Source: Streptomyces sp. BK340
GTDB lineage: Bacteria; Actinomycetota; Actinomycetes; Streptomycetales; Streptomycetaceae
Direction: 5' to 3'
DNA: 64,000 nucleotides
Assembly: GCF_007827595.1 (NCBI RefSeq)
Contig: NZ_VISR01000004.1
Coordinates: forward strand, 62,001 to 126,000
This document shows, one piece after another, positions 56,906 to 64,000 of the stretch (positions within the stretch are counted from its first letter, which is position 1; each line of letters begins with the position of its first letter). The position numbers and the translations under genes were made by a program. The notes beneath the pieces were generated by a model. The model saw only the letters and a list, made by a program, of their open reading frames with translations, was not told the origin of the DNA and made no database searches.

Positions 56906-58255
56906 TCACTCGTCGTAGATCTCCCCGGTACCCGCGTCGAGGACCGTGTTCATCGGGTCGCAGCCGCTGCTGTCCTTGTCGGGCTTGCAGCCGGTCTCCA
57001 GGACACTCACGGACCACACCACGTGCCAGGGGCCCTGCCAGCCCTTGGCGCGTTCGGTCCGCAGCTCGTCGGCGTGGATCCTCAGAGTGTGGAGATCGGC
57101 ACCGTTCTTCTTCCACTGCCTGGCGGCGATCGCCTCGGCCTGCTTCGCCGAGAGCAGCCGGGCCGGAAGGTCCACCTGCTTGGGGCCGAAGTCGGCCAGC
57201 AACTGGGAGACGTGGCCGGCGCGGTTGATCTGCACGTCGAGGATGCGCGGCATCGCCACCCCGCGCTCCTTGAACCGCCATGACGTGCGCCAGCCGAACT
57301 CGGCTTTCCGGCCGACCGGTTGCGTCTCGTGGAAGGAAGCCGCACCGGCCCAGGGGTAATGAGCCTGCATGTAGGAGCGGGCGATGCGGTACGCGTCCTG
57401 GGCGTCGTGGGGCGTGCCCGCGCCGGGGACCGGGAAGCTCGCCGACGTCGGCGGCTCGGAGTCCTCGAAGCTCACGTTCAGCCGGCGTCCGCCGGGCCAC
57501 ATCAGCTCCGCGGGGTACGTGCCGGCGATCTGTATGGACATCCAGCCGTTGTAGCCGTCGACGCCAGGGCTGACGCGTACATCGCCCACGTGGTACCGGT
57601 CGCCGAAGGCCGCACGGATGACGCGCTCGGCGGTCTCCCGCTCGTCGCCGTGCGCGTCACGCACGCTGGAACCGTCCACGTGGTTCGCGGTGATCGCGGT
57701 CTGGAAGACGACCGGCCCGGCCACGGCGCACACCACGGCCACGATCAGCGTGGGCGTGGCCCACGCACGCCACGCGACCCGGCCCCGCACCAGCACCAGC
57801 CCGGCAGCCACGCCCAGGACGCCGCCACCGGCGTTCATCTCCACGTCGGCGCTGTCACAGATACCACTCACGAACGGGGCGAGGGCCTGGGCGAGTTCGA
57901 TGAGACAGGGCAGTGCGAGGACACCGACGAGCACGGGAAGCGGACGCCGCAGCGCCAGGACACCGAACAGGCCGAGCGGGACGAACATCGCCAGGTTCCA
58001 CAGACCCTGCGTGGTGTACAGCGGCTCGGTGATCTCGTGGTTGATCACACACTCGGCCCGTCCCGCCTCGCCACCACGTAGCGCGAGGGTGACGCCGAGG
58101 ACACCGGTCAGACAGAACGCCAGTGGCAGCCACCACACCGCGTGATCCACTTCGCGGCGCCGGGCCACAGCCCACACGGCCAGCCCCATGACAGCGGCGA
58201 CGACGGTGAGTCCGGCAAGGAACCCCATGTCGTCGCCGAAGACAGCTTCGAACAA
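56906..58255 (-). CDS. VanZ-domain membrane protein with long C-terminal extracytoplasmic part
   Basis: A 449-residue protein. Residues about 10-200 contain five hydrophobic helices with the VanZ-like pattern NLAMFVPLGLFGVLAL... LIELAQALAP... SADVEMNAGGGVLGVAAGLV. The C-terminal 240 residues are soluble and contain PepSY/FixH-like strands (DVQINRAGHVSQLLADFGPK, KQAEAIAARQWKKNG, VLDAGTGEIYDE). VanZ-type proteins are linked to low-level teicoplanin resistance, but most are of unknown role. The fusion is longer than typical VanZ proteins. It is convergent with the ThDP enzyme gene. Confidence 0.85.
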   Translation of the reverse strand: MFEAVFGDDMGFLAGLTVVAAVMGLAVWAVARRREVDHAVWWLPLAFCLTGVLGVTLALRGGEAGRAECVINHEITEPLYTTQGLWNLAMFVPLGLFGVLALRRPLPVLVGVLALPCLIELAQALAPFVSGICDSADVEMNAGGGVLGVAAGLVLVRGRVAWRAWATPTLIVAVVCAVAGPVVFQTAITANHVDGSSVRDAHGDERETAERVIRAAFGDRYHVGDVRVSPGVDGYNGWMSIQIAGTYPAELMWPGGRRLNVSFEDSEPPTSASFPVPGAGTPHDAQDAYRIARSYMQAHYPWAGAASFHETQPVGRKAEFGWRTSWRFKERGVAMPRILDVQINRAGHVSQLLADFGPKQVDLPARLLSAKQAEAIAARQWKKNGADLHTLRIHADELRTERAKGWQGPWHVVWSVSVLETGCKPDKDSSGCDPMNTVLDAGTGEIYDE

Positions 58256-58274
58256 CTTGCTCTTCCCCCGTGAA

Positions 58275-58299
58275 GCGCCACCGGTCCGGCCGGTGGCGC
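58275..58299 (-). terminator. 10-bp stem hairpin between I36 inhibitor gene and vanZ-like gene
   Basis: GCGCCACCGG at 58275-58284 pairs with 58290-58299 around TCCGG. It lies 123 bases beyond the stop of the inhibitor gene and 20 bases before the vanZ-like start, so it could end the former. Confidence 0.5.
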
Positions 58300-58421
58300 G
58301 CGCTCCGGCGACCTGGTCAGGGTGTCGGGCGGCGAATTGACCAGACTTTCGAAATCGACCCTACCTTGCAGTAGTTGTCGCCGGAGCGCCTGAGCGAAGG
58401 GGTGGGGCTGGTGGCCCGGGA

Positions 58422-58775
58422 TCAGCAGGCGCCGGGGCCCACCCCGTCGATGCGGCCGCCGAAGTCTCCGTAGTACTGGGAGCGCCAGTCGCCGTTGAAG
58501 ACGTCCCGCTTCTCGGTCGGGTCCCAGTTGATGAAGCAGGCACGGGTGGAGGCGACGAAGGAGCCCACGTTGTCATGGAGGTTGGGCGGCATGTCGCGGT
58601 AGCCGCTGCGGGCCGTCCACTCCCAGTAGTCCCCGCCGAAGCCCTCTCCGCTCCAGAAGCACACCGAGCCGTCGGGGCAGGAGGGAGCGGCGGCCTGGGC
58701 CGCGGCGGTCTGGGTGGGCAGGAGGAGGGCGGTCAGGGCGAGAGCGGCGGCCAGGGACCAGGAGCGAAACTTCAC
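58422..58775 (-). CDS. Secreted peptidase inhibitor family I36-like protein
   Basis: A 117-residue secreted protein. The signal peptide is MKFRSWSLAAALALTALLLP... AAAQAAA. The mature part has the crystallin-like I36 pattern CPDGSVCFWSGEGFGGDYWE, then MPPNLHDNVGSFVASTRACF and WRSQYYGDFGG, with four Cys for two disulfides. The family includes the Streptomyces metalloproteinase inhibitor SMPI. GTG start with GAGAGG upstream. Inhibitory activity is inferred from the family. Confidence 0.85.
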   Translation of the reverse strand: MKFRSWSLAAALALTALLLPTQTAAAQAAAPSCPDGSVCFWSGEGFGGDYWEWTARSGYRDMPPNLHDNVGSFVASTRACFINWDPTEKRDVFNGDWRSQYYGDFGGRIDGVGPGAC

Positions 58776-58935
58776 GGGCCTCTCCAGAAAAGGGAGTTGG
58801 GATACCTCGGCGGTCGTGCCGAGCTGCCGCCATGCTCCTGTTCCGGGACGGGGACACGCCCGGGCCCAAGATCGACATCACTGGTGTGGGCGAACAAATA
58901 GGACTATTGGCACTGTACGTTTTTCCGGCTCGGCC

Positions 58936-58974
58936 GAACGGCCCCCTGACCGGGGGACGGTCAGGGGGCCGTTC
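58936..58974 (-). terminator. 16-bp perfect stem terminator
   Basis: GAACGGCCCCCTGACC at 58936-58951 pairs perfectly with 58959-58974. It lies 24 bases beyond the glycosyltransferase stop. Confidence 0.85.
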
Positions 58975-58998
58975 GACTGTGGAGCCGTGCCGCTCGTG

Positions 58999-61302
58999 TC
59001 AGCTGACGTCCGACGGGTCCAGGCGGTACAGCGTCGCCCGGTCACTCTGCGAGGAGGACTTCGAGGACGCGGAGTTGGCGGACGAGGAGCTGGAGGACGA
59101 CGACTTCGATGCCGTGCTCCGGCCGTACGCGCTCTCCTTCACCGCCGTACCGTGCTTCTTCACCCACTTCGTCACCTCGGAGCTGAGGCTGCTGCCCCCG
59201 CCGGGCCCGCCGCCCATGCCGCCGCCGATCTGGACGTAGTGCAGTTCGCCCTTCTTCACCAGCTCCTTGAGCTTGGCGACGGTCATCGCGTTGTCGGAGC
59301 CGGTGAAGCCCCACATGGAGATGACGGGCACGTTGCTGCTCAGCTCGATCTGCGCGGCGCTCTGCGAGTTGGACACCGCGAGCAGCCACTCGGCGCCGTC
59401 CCGGTGCTTCTTCAGGTACGAGATCAGCTCGCTGTCCGCCCCGCCCATGCCGCCGCCGGGCCCACCGCCCATGCCGCCACCGCCGAATCCAGCGCCCCCG
59501 CCGGGCAGTTCACCCTGCCCGGCGCCGCCCTCGGCCGGGCCGCCGCTCGTACCGGGGCCGCCCGGCGGCATACCGCCCATCTGGCCGTTGCCCCCAGGAG
59601 CCTGGCCGCTCTGGCCGTTCTGCCCGCTCGGGGCACCGGGCAGCTCGCCGTTCCCGCCGCCGGGCATCATCTCGCCGCCGCCCGGGAAGCCGCCGCTCGC
59701 CCCGCCGTTCCGGCCGCCCTGCTGAGCGCCGCCGCCCGGCAGCTCGCCGTTGCCGGGGCCACCGTTGCCGCCCCCGCCCGGCCCACCGCCGAAGCCGCTC
59801 CCCGTCGACGGTCCCGCCGTCGGGTTCGTACCGCCCATGCGGCCACCGCCCGAACCCGCCGGCACCGACCAGGCGTACGCCGCCGGACCGGCCACCGCCG
59901 CGACGACCGCAGCGACGACGGAAGCCGCGAGCAGCCGCGCCCGGTCGCCGCTCCGGAAGAGGAACAGGCCCACGATCGCCGCCGCCATGACCGCACCGGT
60001 CACCGGCCACAGCCAGGTGTTCCAGCCGGCGGCCCGGCGCAGCAGCACGATCGCCCAGACGGCGGTGACGCCGAGCGCGACCGGGAGCACCCACGCCCAC
60101 CGCCTGTCGTCCCGGAACGCCCGCAGCAGCATCACGCCGCCGCCTCCGCACAGCGCCGCGATGCCGGGCGCGAGCGCGGTCGTGTAGTACGGGTGCATGG
60201 TGCCCTCGGCCATGCTGAAGGTAAGGAAGTGCAGCACGGTCCAGCCGCCCCACAGCACCAGCGCAGCGCGGGTGAGGTCGGTGCGCGGGGCGCGGCCGCA
60301 CAGGAGCAGGCCGGCGACGAGCGCGACCGCGGAGAAGGGCAGCAGCCAGGAGATCTGCCCGCCGAGGATGTCGTTGAACATCCGGCCGAGGCCCGCGGAG
60401 CCGGAGAAGCCGCCGCCTCCGCCGCCCCCGCCTCCGCCGTTGCCCTCGCCGCCGAGGACCCGGCCGAGGCCGTTGTAGCCCATGATCAGGTTCCAGGCCG
60501 TGCCGTCCGTCGAGCCGCCGATGTAGGGGCGCTCGGAGGCCGGGACCAGGGAGACCGCCGCCGCCCACCAGAAGCTGGACACCGCCAGGGCCACAGCCGC
60601 GAGCAGCAGGTTGACGATCCGCTTCACCAGCGGGAGCCGGGCCGCGTACAGGTACACCGCGAAGACCGCGGGCAGCGCGATGTAGCCCTGCAGCATCTTG
60701 GTGTTGAAGGCGAGGCCGAAGCAGACCGCCGAGCCGAGCAGCGGCAGCAGCCGGCCGCCCGTCACCGCGCGCAGGGCCAGGGCCGCACCGCCGACCATCA
60801 GCAGGACCAGCAGCGTGTCCGGGTTGTTGTCCCGGTTGATCGCCACGGTGATGGGGGTCGACGCCAGGACCAGCGCGGCCAGTGCGGCCGCTCCGTGCCC
60901 CCACACCCGCTTCACGGACGTGTGCAGGATCCAGATCGTCGCCAGCGCGGCCACGATCATGGGCGCCATCATCTGCCAGGTGCCGAAGCCGAAGACGCGG
61001 CAGGACAGGCCCATGACCATGAGGGCGAGCGGTGGTTTGTCGACGGTGAGGAAGTTGCCCGCGTCCAGCGAGCCGAAGAACCACGCCTTCCAGCTCTGCG
61101 TACCGCTGAGCACGGCCGCGCTGTAGAAGCTGTTGAGGCTGGAGCCGGAGAGGTTCCAGGAGTAGAGCACCGCCGCCAGGATCATGATCGCGATCAGGGC
61201 GGGCAGTGACCAGCGCGGCGCGGCGGCCGCAGCCGCGGTCGCGGGCGGAGGTTCGGCGGTCACGGCCGTCGGGTGGGCGAGGGGATCGGTGGCTGAGGTC
61301 AC
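58999..61302 (-). CDS. GT39-type membrane glycosyltransferase with Gly-rich insert
   Basis: A 767-residue polytopic protein of the ArnT/PMT-like GT-C class. The first loop has SLNSFYSAAVLSGTQSWKAW and LTVDKPPLALMVMGL, the Asp-containing motif of polyprenyl-phosphate-sugar-dependent enzymes. About 11 helices follow. Near residues 490-640 there is an extraordinary stretch of GGxGGGxG, GQNGQSGQAPGGNGQM and PGG repeats, then an extracytoplasmic C-terminal domain with LLAVSNSQSAAQIELSSNVP and a Ser-rich tail. It probably transfers a sugar to a surface polymer or protein. Start GTG at 61302; no strong RBS, so uncertain. Confidence 0.85.
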   Translation of the reverse strand: MTSATDPLAHPTAVTAEPPPATAAAAAAPRWSLPALIAIMILAAVLYSWNLSGSSLNSFYSAAVLSGTQSWKAWFFGSLDAGNFLTVDKPPLALMVMGLSCRVFGFGTWQMMAPMIVAALATIWILHTSVKRVWGHGAAALAALVLASTPITVAINRDNNPDTLLVLLMVGGAALALRAVTGGRLLPLLGSAVCFGLAFNTKMLQGYIALPAVFAVYLYAARLPLVKRIVNLLLAAVALAVSSFWWAAAVSLVPASERPYIGGSTDGTAWNLIMGYNGLGRVLGGEGNGGGGGGGGGGFSGSAGLGRMFNDILGGQISWLLPFSAVALVAGLLLCGRAPRTDLTRAALVLWGGWTVLHFLTFSMAEGTMHPYYTTALAPGIAALCGGGGVMLLRAFRDDRRWAWVLPVALGVTAVWAIVLLRRAAGWNTWLWPVTGAVMAAAIVGLFLFRSGDRARLLAASVVAAVVAAVAGPAAYAWSVPAGSGGGRMGGTNPTAGPSTGSGFGGGPGGGGNGGPGNGELPGGGAQQGGRNGGASGGFPGGGEMMPGGGNGELPGAPSGQNGQSGQAPGGNGQMGGMPPGGPGTSGGPAEGGAGQGELPGGGAGFGGGGMGGGPGGGMGGADSELISYLKKHRDGAEWLLAVSNSQSAAQIELSSNVPVISMWGFTGSDNAMTVAKLKELVKKGELHYVQIGGGMGGGPGGGSSLSSEVTKWVKKHGTAVKESAYGRSTASKSSSSSSSSANSASSKSSSQSDRATLYRLDPSDVS

Positions 61303-61432
61303 GGCCGCATCGTGCCGAGCGGGGGTGGGTGCGCGCTGTGCCGGACCTGGCTCCTTCCTGTGAATAGGCAAAGGGCGGGTCAACCCCGAACGCGTGTGCA
61401 ACTTTCGGTCGCCTCTGCGTGTCAACAGGGGT

Positions 61433-62356
61433 ATGAATCCCCGCACATTCAGTCGCGTCGGCGCGCTCGCAGCCGCTCTCGGCGCCGTGGTGCTCATACC
61501 GGCCGTCACCGCCGCCGTCCCGGCCGCGGCGGCGCCGCCCGCCGTCAGCTGCACGTCCAGCAAGGCGGGCCTCGCCACCAAGCTGCAGAAGGACATCACG
61601 GCGGCGCTCGCGAACCGCAAGGGCACCGTCGCGGTCGGCCTGTACGACCGCACCACCAAGACGACCTGCACCCTGCGCGCGACCAGCGCCTACGACTCGG
61701 CCAGCACGGTCAAGGTCACCGTCCTCGCCACGCTGCTGTGGGACGCGAAGAAGCACGACCGGTATCTGACGAAGACCGAGCAGTCGCTCGCCACGGCCAT
61801 GATCACCCAGTCGGACAACGCCGCGACCAGCACGCTGTGGAAGCAGCTGGGCCTGACGAAGATCAAGGGCTTCCTGTCCGCCGCCGGTATGACGAAGACC
61901 ACGCCCGGCGCGGACGGCTACTGGGGTCTGACCCAGGAGAACGTCACCGACGAGCAGAAGCTGCTCAAGCTCGTCACCGCCAAGAACACCGTGCTGAGCG
62001 ACAACTCCCGTGCCTACATCCTGAAGTTGATGGGCCAGGTCATCTCCGACCAGCGCTGGGGCACGCCCGCCGGTGCGCCGTCCACCGTGTCCGTGCACGT
62101 CAAGAACGGCTGGCTGCAGCGCTCCACGCACGGCTGGCGGGTCCACAGCCTGGGCACCTTCAACGGCGCCGGCCACGACTACATGATGAGCGTGCTGACG
62201 CAGGACAACAGCACCATGGACTACGGCGTCACCACCATCCAGAACGTCGCCAAGGCCATCCACAAGGACCTGGTGCCGACGACGTCCGGCATCGCCCGCT
62301 ACACCCCGACCAGCACGCCGAGCGAGGCGTTCGTGGCGGCGCCCCCGCGGGGCTGA
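61433..62356 (+). CDS. Secreted class A beta-lactamase-like serine hydrolase
   Basis: A 307-residue exported protein. After a signal peptide (VGALAAALGAVVLIPAVTAA... AAAAP) comes a penicillin-binding-like fold with SxxK as DSASTVKVTVLA, SDN as MITQSDNAATS, and HVKNGWLQRS where classic enzymes have KTG. The Glu of class A omega loops (ExxLN) is not evident. It may be a beta-lactamase relative or a DD-peptidase-like wall enzyme; true beta-lactamase activity is uncertain. ATG at 61433 has poor RBS spacing. Confidence 0.8.
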   Translation: MNPRTFSRVGALAAALGAVVLIPAVTAAVPAAAAPPAVSCTSSKAGLATKLQKDITAALANRKGTVAVGLYDRTTKTTCTLRATSAYDSASTVKVTVLATLLWDAKKHDRYLTKTEQSLATAMITQSDNAATSTLWKQLGLTKIKGFLSAAGMTKTTPGADGYWGLTQENVTDEQKLLKLVTAKNTVLSDNSRAYILKLMGQVISDQRWGTPAGAPSTVSVHVKNGWLQRSTHGWRVHSLGTFNGAGHDYMMSVLTQDNSTMDYGVTTIQNVAKAIHKDLVPTTSGIARYTPTSTPSEAFVAAPPRG

Positions 62357-62409
62357 CGCTTCACGAGGCGGTCTCCCGCCGGTCACCGGTCCGCCCTACG
62401 GTGGCGCCC

Positions 62410-63474
62410 ATGCGCCTGAGAACCGTACTCGCGACCCTTACCGCCGGCCTGGCGGCGGTCACTTGCCTGACCGCCGCCGGGCCCGCCGGTGCCGCCAACT
62501 CCACGGACGGCCACGCCTGTTCGCCGACCGTCTCCATCGACCGCTTCTCCGACGCGCTCGACAAGACGACGTACCAGGGCACGTTCGTCGGCAACTTCTC
62601 CGCGCTCGCGGTGGACCGGGACGGCTCCCTCGCCGCGCTGGAGGACCGCTCCTCCCTCTTCGGCCTGGACCCGAAGACCCTGCAGCCGGTCTCGGCCGTC
62701 CACCTCGCCGACGAGAAGGGCGCCGACCTCGACTCCGAGGGGCTCGTCATCGACCTCCCCCACTCTCGGCCTCGCTCGAGCGGGGGGACCCCCATCGGCA
62801 CCCTGCTGATCTCCTCGGAGACCGAGCCGTCCGTCCGCCGCTACTCCCGGGACGGGAAGATCCTCGACCGCCTCCCGGTCCCGTCCTCCCTCCTGGTCGC
62901 CCCGGCCGGCCGCGCCACCGCCAACCAGACCTTCGAGGGCCTGACGATGCTGCCCGGCGGCCGCACCCTGCTGGCCTCCATGGAGTCCTCGATCTCGGGC
63001 GACACCGCGGGCATCGTCCGCTTCCAGACCTGGACCCGCCACCACGGCGGCTTCCGGCTCGCCGCCCAGTACGCCTACCGCACCGACGCCGGCCTCGGTG
63101 TCCCGGAGGTCCAGGCCACCCCCGACGGCCGCCTCCTCGTCCTGGAGCGCGGCTTCACCCCGGGCGTCGGCAACACGGTCCGCCTCTACGAGGCCGACCT
63201 GCGCCACGCCACGGACACCAGCACCGTCGAAATCCTTACCGGCCAGCCGGACGTACAACTGATAAGGAAGACTCTCCTCGCGGACATCGCCACCTGTCCG
63301 GCCCTCGGCGCGACGGCGAAGCAGCCCCAGCCGAACCCCCTCCTCGACAACATCGAGGGCATGACGATCACGGGGCGTGACCACACCGGCCGCCTGAAGG
63401 TCCTGCTGGTCAGTGACGACAACCAGAACCAGGCCCAGACGACCCGGTTCTACTACCTGCGGGTACGTGCCTGA
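62410..63474 (+). CDS. Secreted esterase-like/phytase-like beta-propeller protein
   Basis: A 354-residue protein with a signal peptide (VLATLTAGLAAVTCLTAAGP) and the esterase-like/phytase-like domain pattern: FVGNFSALAVDRDGSLAALE, KGADLDSEGLVI, ANQTFEGLTMLPGGRTLLAS, LVLERGFTPGVGNTVRLYEA and LLDNIEGMTITGRDHTGRLK. It is predicted extracellular; substrate unknown. Residues near 117-128 (PHSRPRSSGGTP) come from a short repeat-like DNA insertion that keeps the frame open. Downstream lies the ABC exporter gene. Confidence 0.8.
   Translation: MRLRTVLATLTAGLAAVTCLTAAGPAGAANSTDGHACSPTVSIDRFSDALDKTTYQGTFVGNFSALAVDRDGSLAALEDRSSLFGLDPKTLQPVSAVHLADEKGADLDSEGLVIDLPHSRPRSSGGTPIGTLLISSETEPSVRRYSRDGKILDRLPVPSSLLVAPAGRATANQTFEGLTMLPGGRTLLASMESSISGDTAGIVRFQTWTRHHGGFRLAAQYAYRTDAGLGVPEVQATPDGRLLVLERGFTPGVGNTVRLYEADLRHATDTSTVEILTGQPDVQLIRKTLLADIATCPALGATAKQPQPNPLLDNIEGMTITGRDHTGRLKVLLVSDDNQNQAQTTRFYYLRVRA
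62755..62794. repeat. Short palindromic repeat insertion inside the esterase-like gene
   Basis: The stretch with CACTCTCGGCCTCGCTCGAG and CGGGGGGACCCCC breaks the domain pattern between EGLVIDLP and IGTLLISSE. It has a CTCGAG palindrome and a GGGGGACCCCC palindrome. From memory, nearly the same sequence recurs at many Streptomyces loci, often in frame as PHSRxRSSGGTP. Confidence 0.6.
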
Positions 63475-63566
63475 CGTGCGCCGTCGTTTTGTTGCAGCGG
63501 GATGAAATCCGTCCCTGTTGACGTTGGAGCCTTCCGGAAGAGCAGATCTCAACGGGAGGCACCGGC

Positions 63567-64000
63567 GTGGCAGTGCAACGGGGATGGGCACGACGTCTGG
63601 CGGGCTATGCCTGGCGGTATCCGAAGGACGTGCTCCTCGCCCTCGGGTCCTCCCTGGCCGGTATGGCCGTGCTGGCCGTGGTCCCGCTGATCACCAAGGT
63701 GATCATCGACGACGTCATCGGTGACCGCAGCCGCTCCATGGGCCCGTGGGCCGGAGCGCTGGTCGGTGCCGCCGTCCTCGTCTACGCCTTCACCTACATC
63801 CGCCGCTACTACGGCGGGCGGCTCGCCCTCGACGTCCAGCACGACCTGCGGACCGAGATGTACGACACGATCACCCGCCTCGACGGCCGCCGCCAGGACG
63901 AGCTGTCCACCGGGCAGGTGGTCGGCCGGGCCACCAGCGACCTCCAGCTGATCCAGGGCCTGCTCTTCATGCTCCCGATGACCATCGGGAACGTCCTGCT
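63567..64000 (+). CDS. ABC transporter permease/ATPase, N-terminal part (runs off the window)
   Basis: The open frame from GTG 63567, with GGGAGG seven bases upstream, continues to the window edge (about 144 residues). It starts MAVQRGWARRLAGYAWRYPK and has two hydrophobic helices, then DVQHDLRTEMYDTITRLDGR and STGQVVGRATSDLQLIQGLL, the coupling-helix region of ABC exporters of the MsbA/LmrA type. The ATPase domain is outside the window. Substrate unknown. Confidence 0.9.
   Translation, partial: MAVQRGWARRLAGYAWRYPKDVLLALGSSLAGMAVLAVVPLITKVIIDDVIGDRSRSMGPWAGALVGAAVLVYAFTYIRRYYGGRLALDVQHDLRTEMYDTITRLDGRRQDELSTGQVVGRATSDLQLIQGLLFMLPMTIGNVL

Noticed and set aside
61433..62356. Bona fide beta-lactamase resistance gene
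   Set aside because: SxxK and SDN are present but KTG is replaced by KNG and the omega-loop Glu is not evident.

Overview
The window is high-GC actinobacterial DNA and almost certainly a Streptomyces chromosome. Evidence includes strong third-position GC bias, frequent GTG starts, an AdpA-type regulator with an in-frame TTA codon, the desferrioxamine genes, a cellobiose/cellotriose uptake locus with CebR operators, and a DasR-type operator upstream of a secreted hexosaminidase. From memory, the order ceb locus - tRNA-His - orn - adpA - glmS - hexosaminidase - desDCBA - SIP - desE - acdH - leucine catabolism genes follows the S. coelicolor core chromosome (around SCO2770-SCO2798).

Layout. 1-9.35 kb is a variable strip: the 5' end of an ECF sigma factor gene, a secreted 176-aa protein, a large STAND/WD40 protein, a lipoprotein, an LppU-like membrane protein, three decayed transposase fragments (two IS5-like, one ISL3-like) and a 171-bp MITE whose CTAG duplication forms the stop of the beta-glucosidase gene. 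9.35-15.5 kb is the bglC-cebGFE-cebR sugar locus with two operators. 15.6-24.9 kb holds tRNA-His, orn, adpA, small membrane and stress proteins, glmS with a small partner gene, a Tat-exported metallophosphoesterase and a DUF4429 protein. 24.9-33.7 kb holds the hexosaminidase and the iron locus desABCD, a siderophore-interacting reductase and desE, with two 19-bp iron boxes.

33.8-40.7 kb is the most unusual part. A 307-bp perfect direct repeat, made of the 3' end of acdH, flanks a 6.3-kb island between desE and acdH. The island has a five-gene, translationally coupled operon: a MoaA-like radical SAM enzyme, a thymidylate-kinase-like P-loop kinase, a lone phosphohexomutase-domain-I-like protein lacking the usual phosphoserine loop, an STM4013-like alkaline-phosphatase-superfamily hydrolase and a NUDIX hydrolase. 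Beside it are an RsbW-like ATPase, an XRE/TPR-type regulator and a GNAT acetyltransferase. I infer a small-molecule, probably nucleotide- or sugar-phosphate-modifying, system; its product is unknown.

40.4-49 kb is an acyl-CoA/leucine degradation operon (acdH, HMG-CoA lyase, acyl-CoA carboxylase alpha and beta) divergent from a TetR regulator with two palindromic operators, then a second acyl-CoA dehydrogenase and a TesB thioesterase. 49.4-56.9 kb has a Gly/His/Asp-rich secreted protein, a phosphatase-annotated family protein, a PucR-type regulator, and a sodium:solute symporter - ureohydrolase - ThDP enzyme operon. 56.9-64 kb has a VanZ-domain protein, a secreted I36-type inhibitor, a GT39 membrane glycosyltransferase with a Gly-rich insert, a class A beta-lactamase-like hydrolase, an esterase/phytase-like secreted protein carrying a short in-frame repeat insertion, and the start of an ABC exporter.
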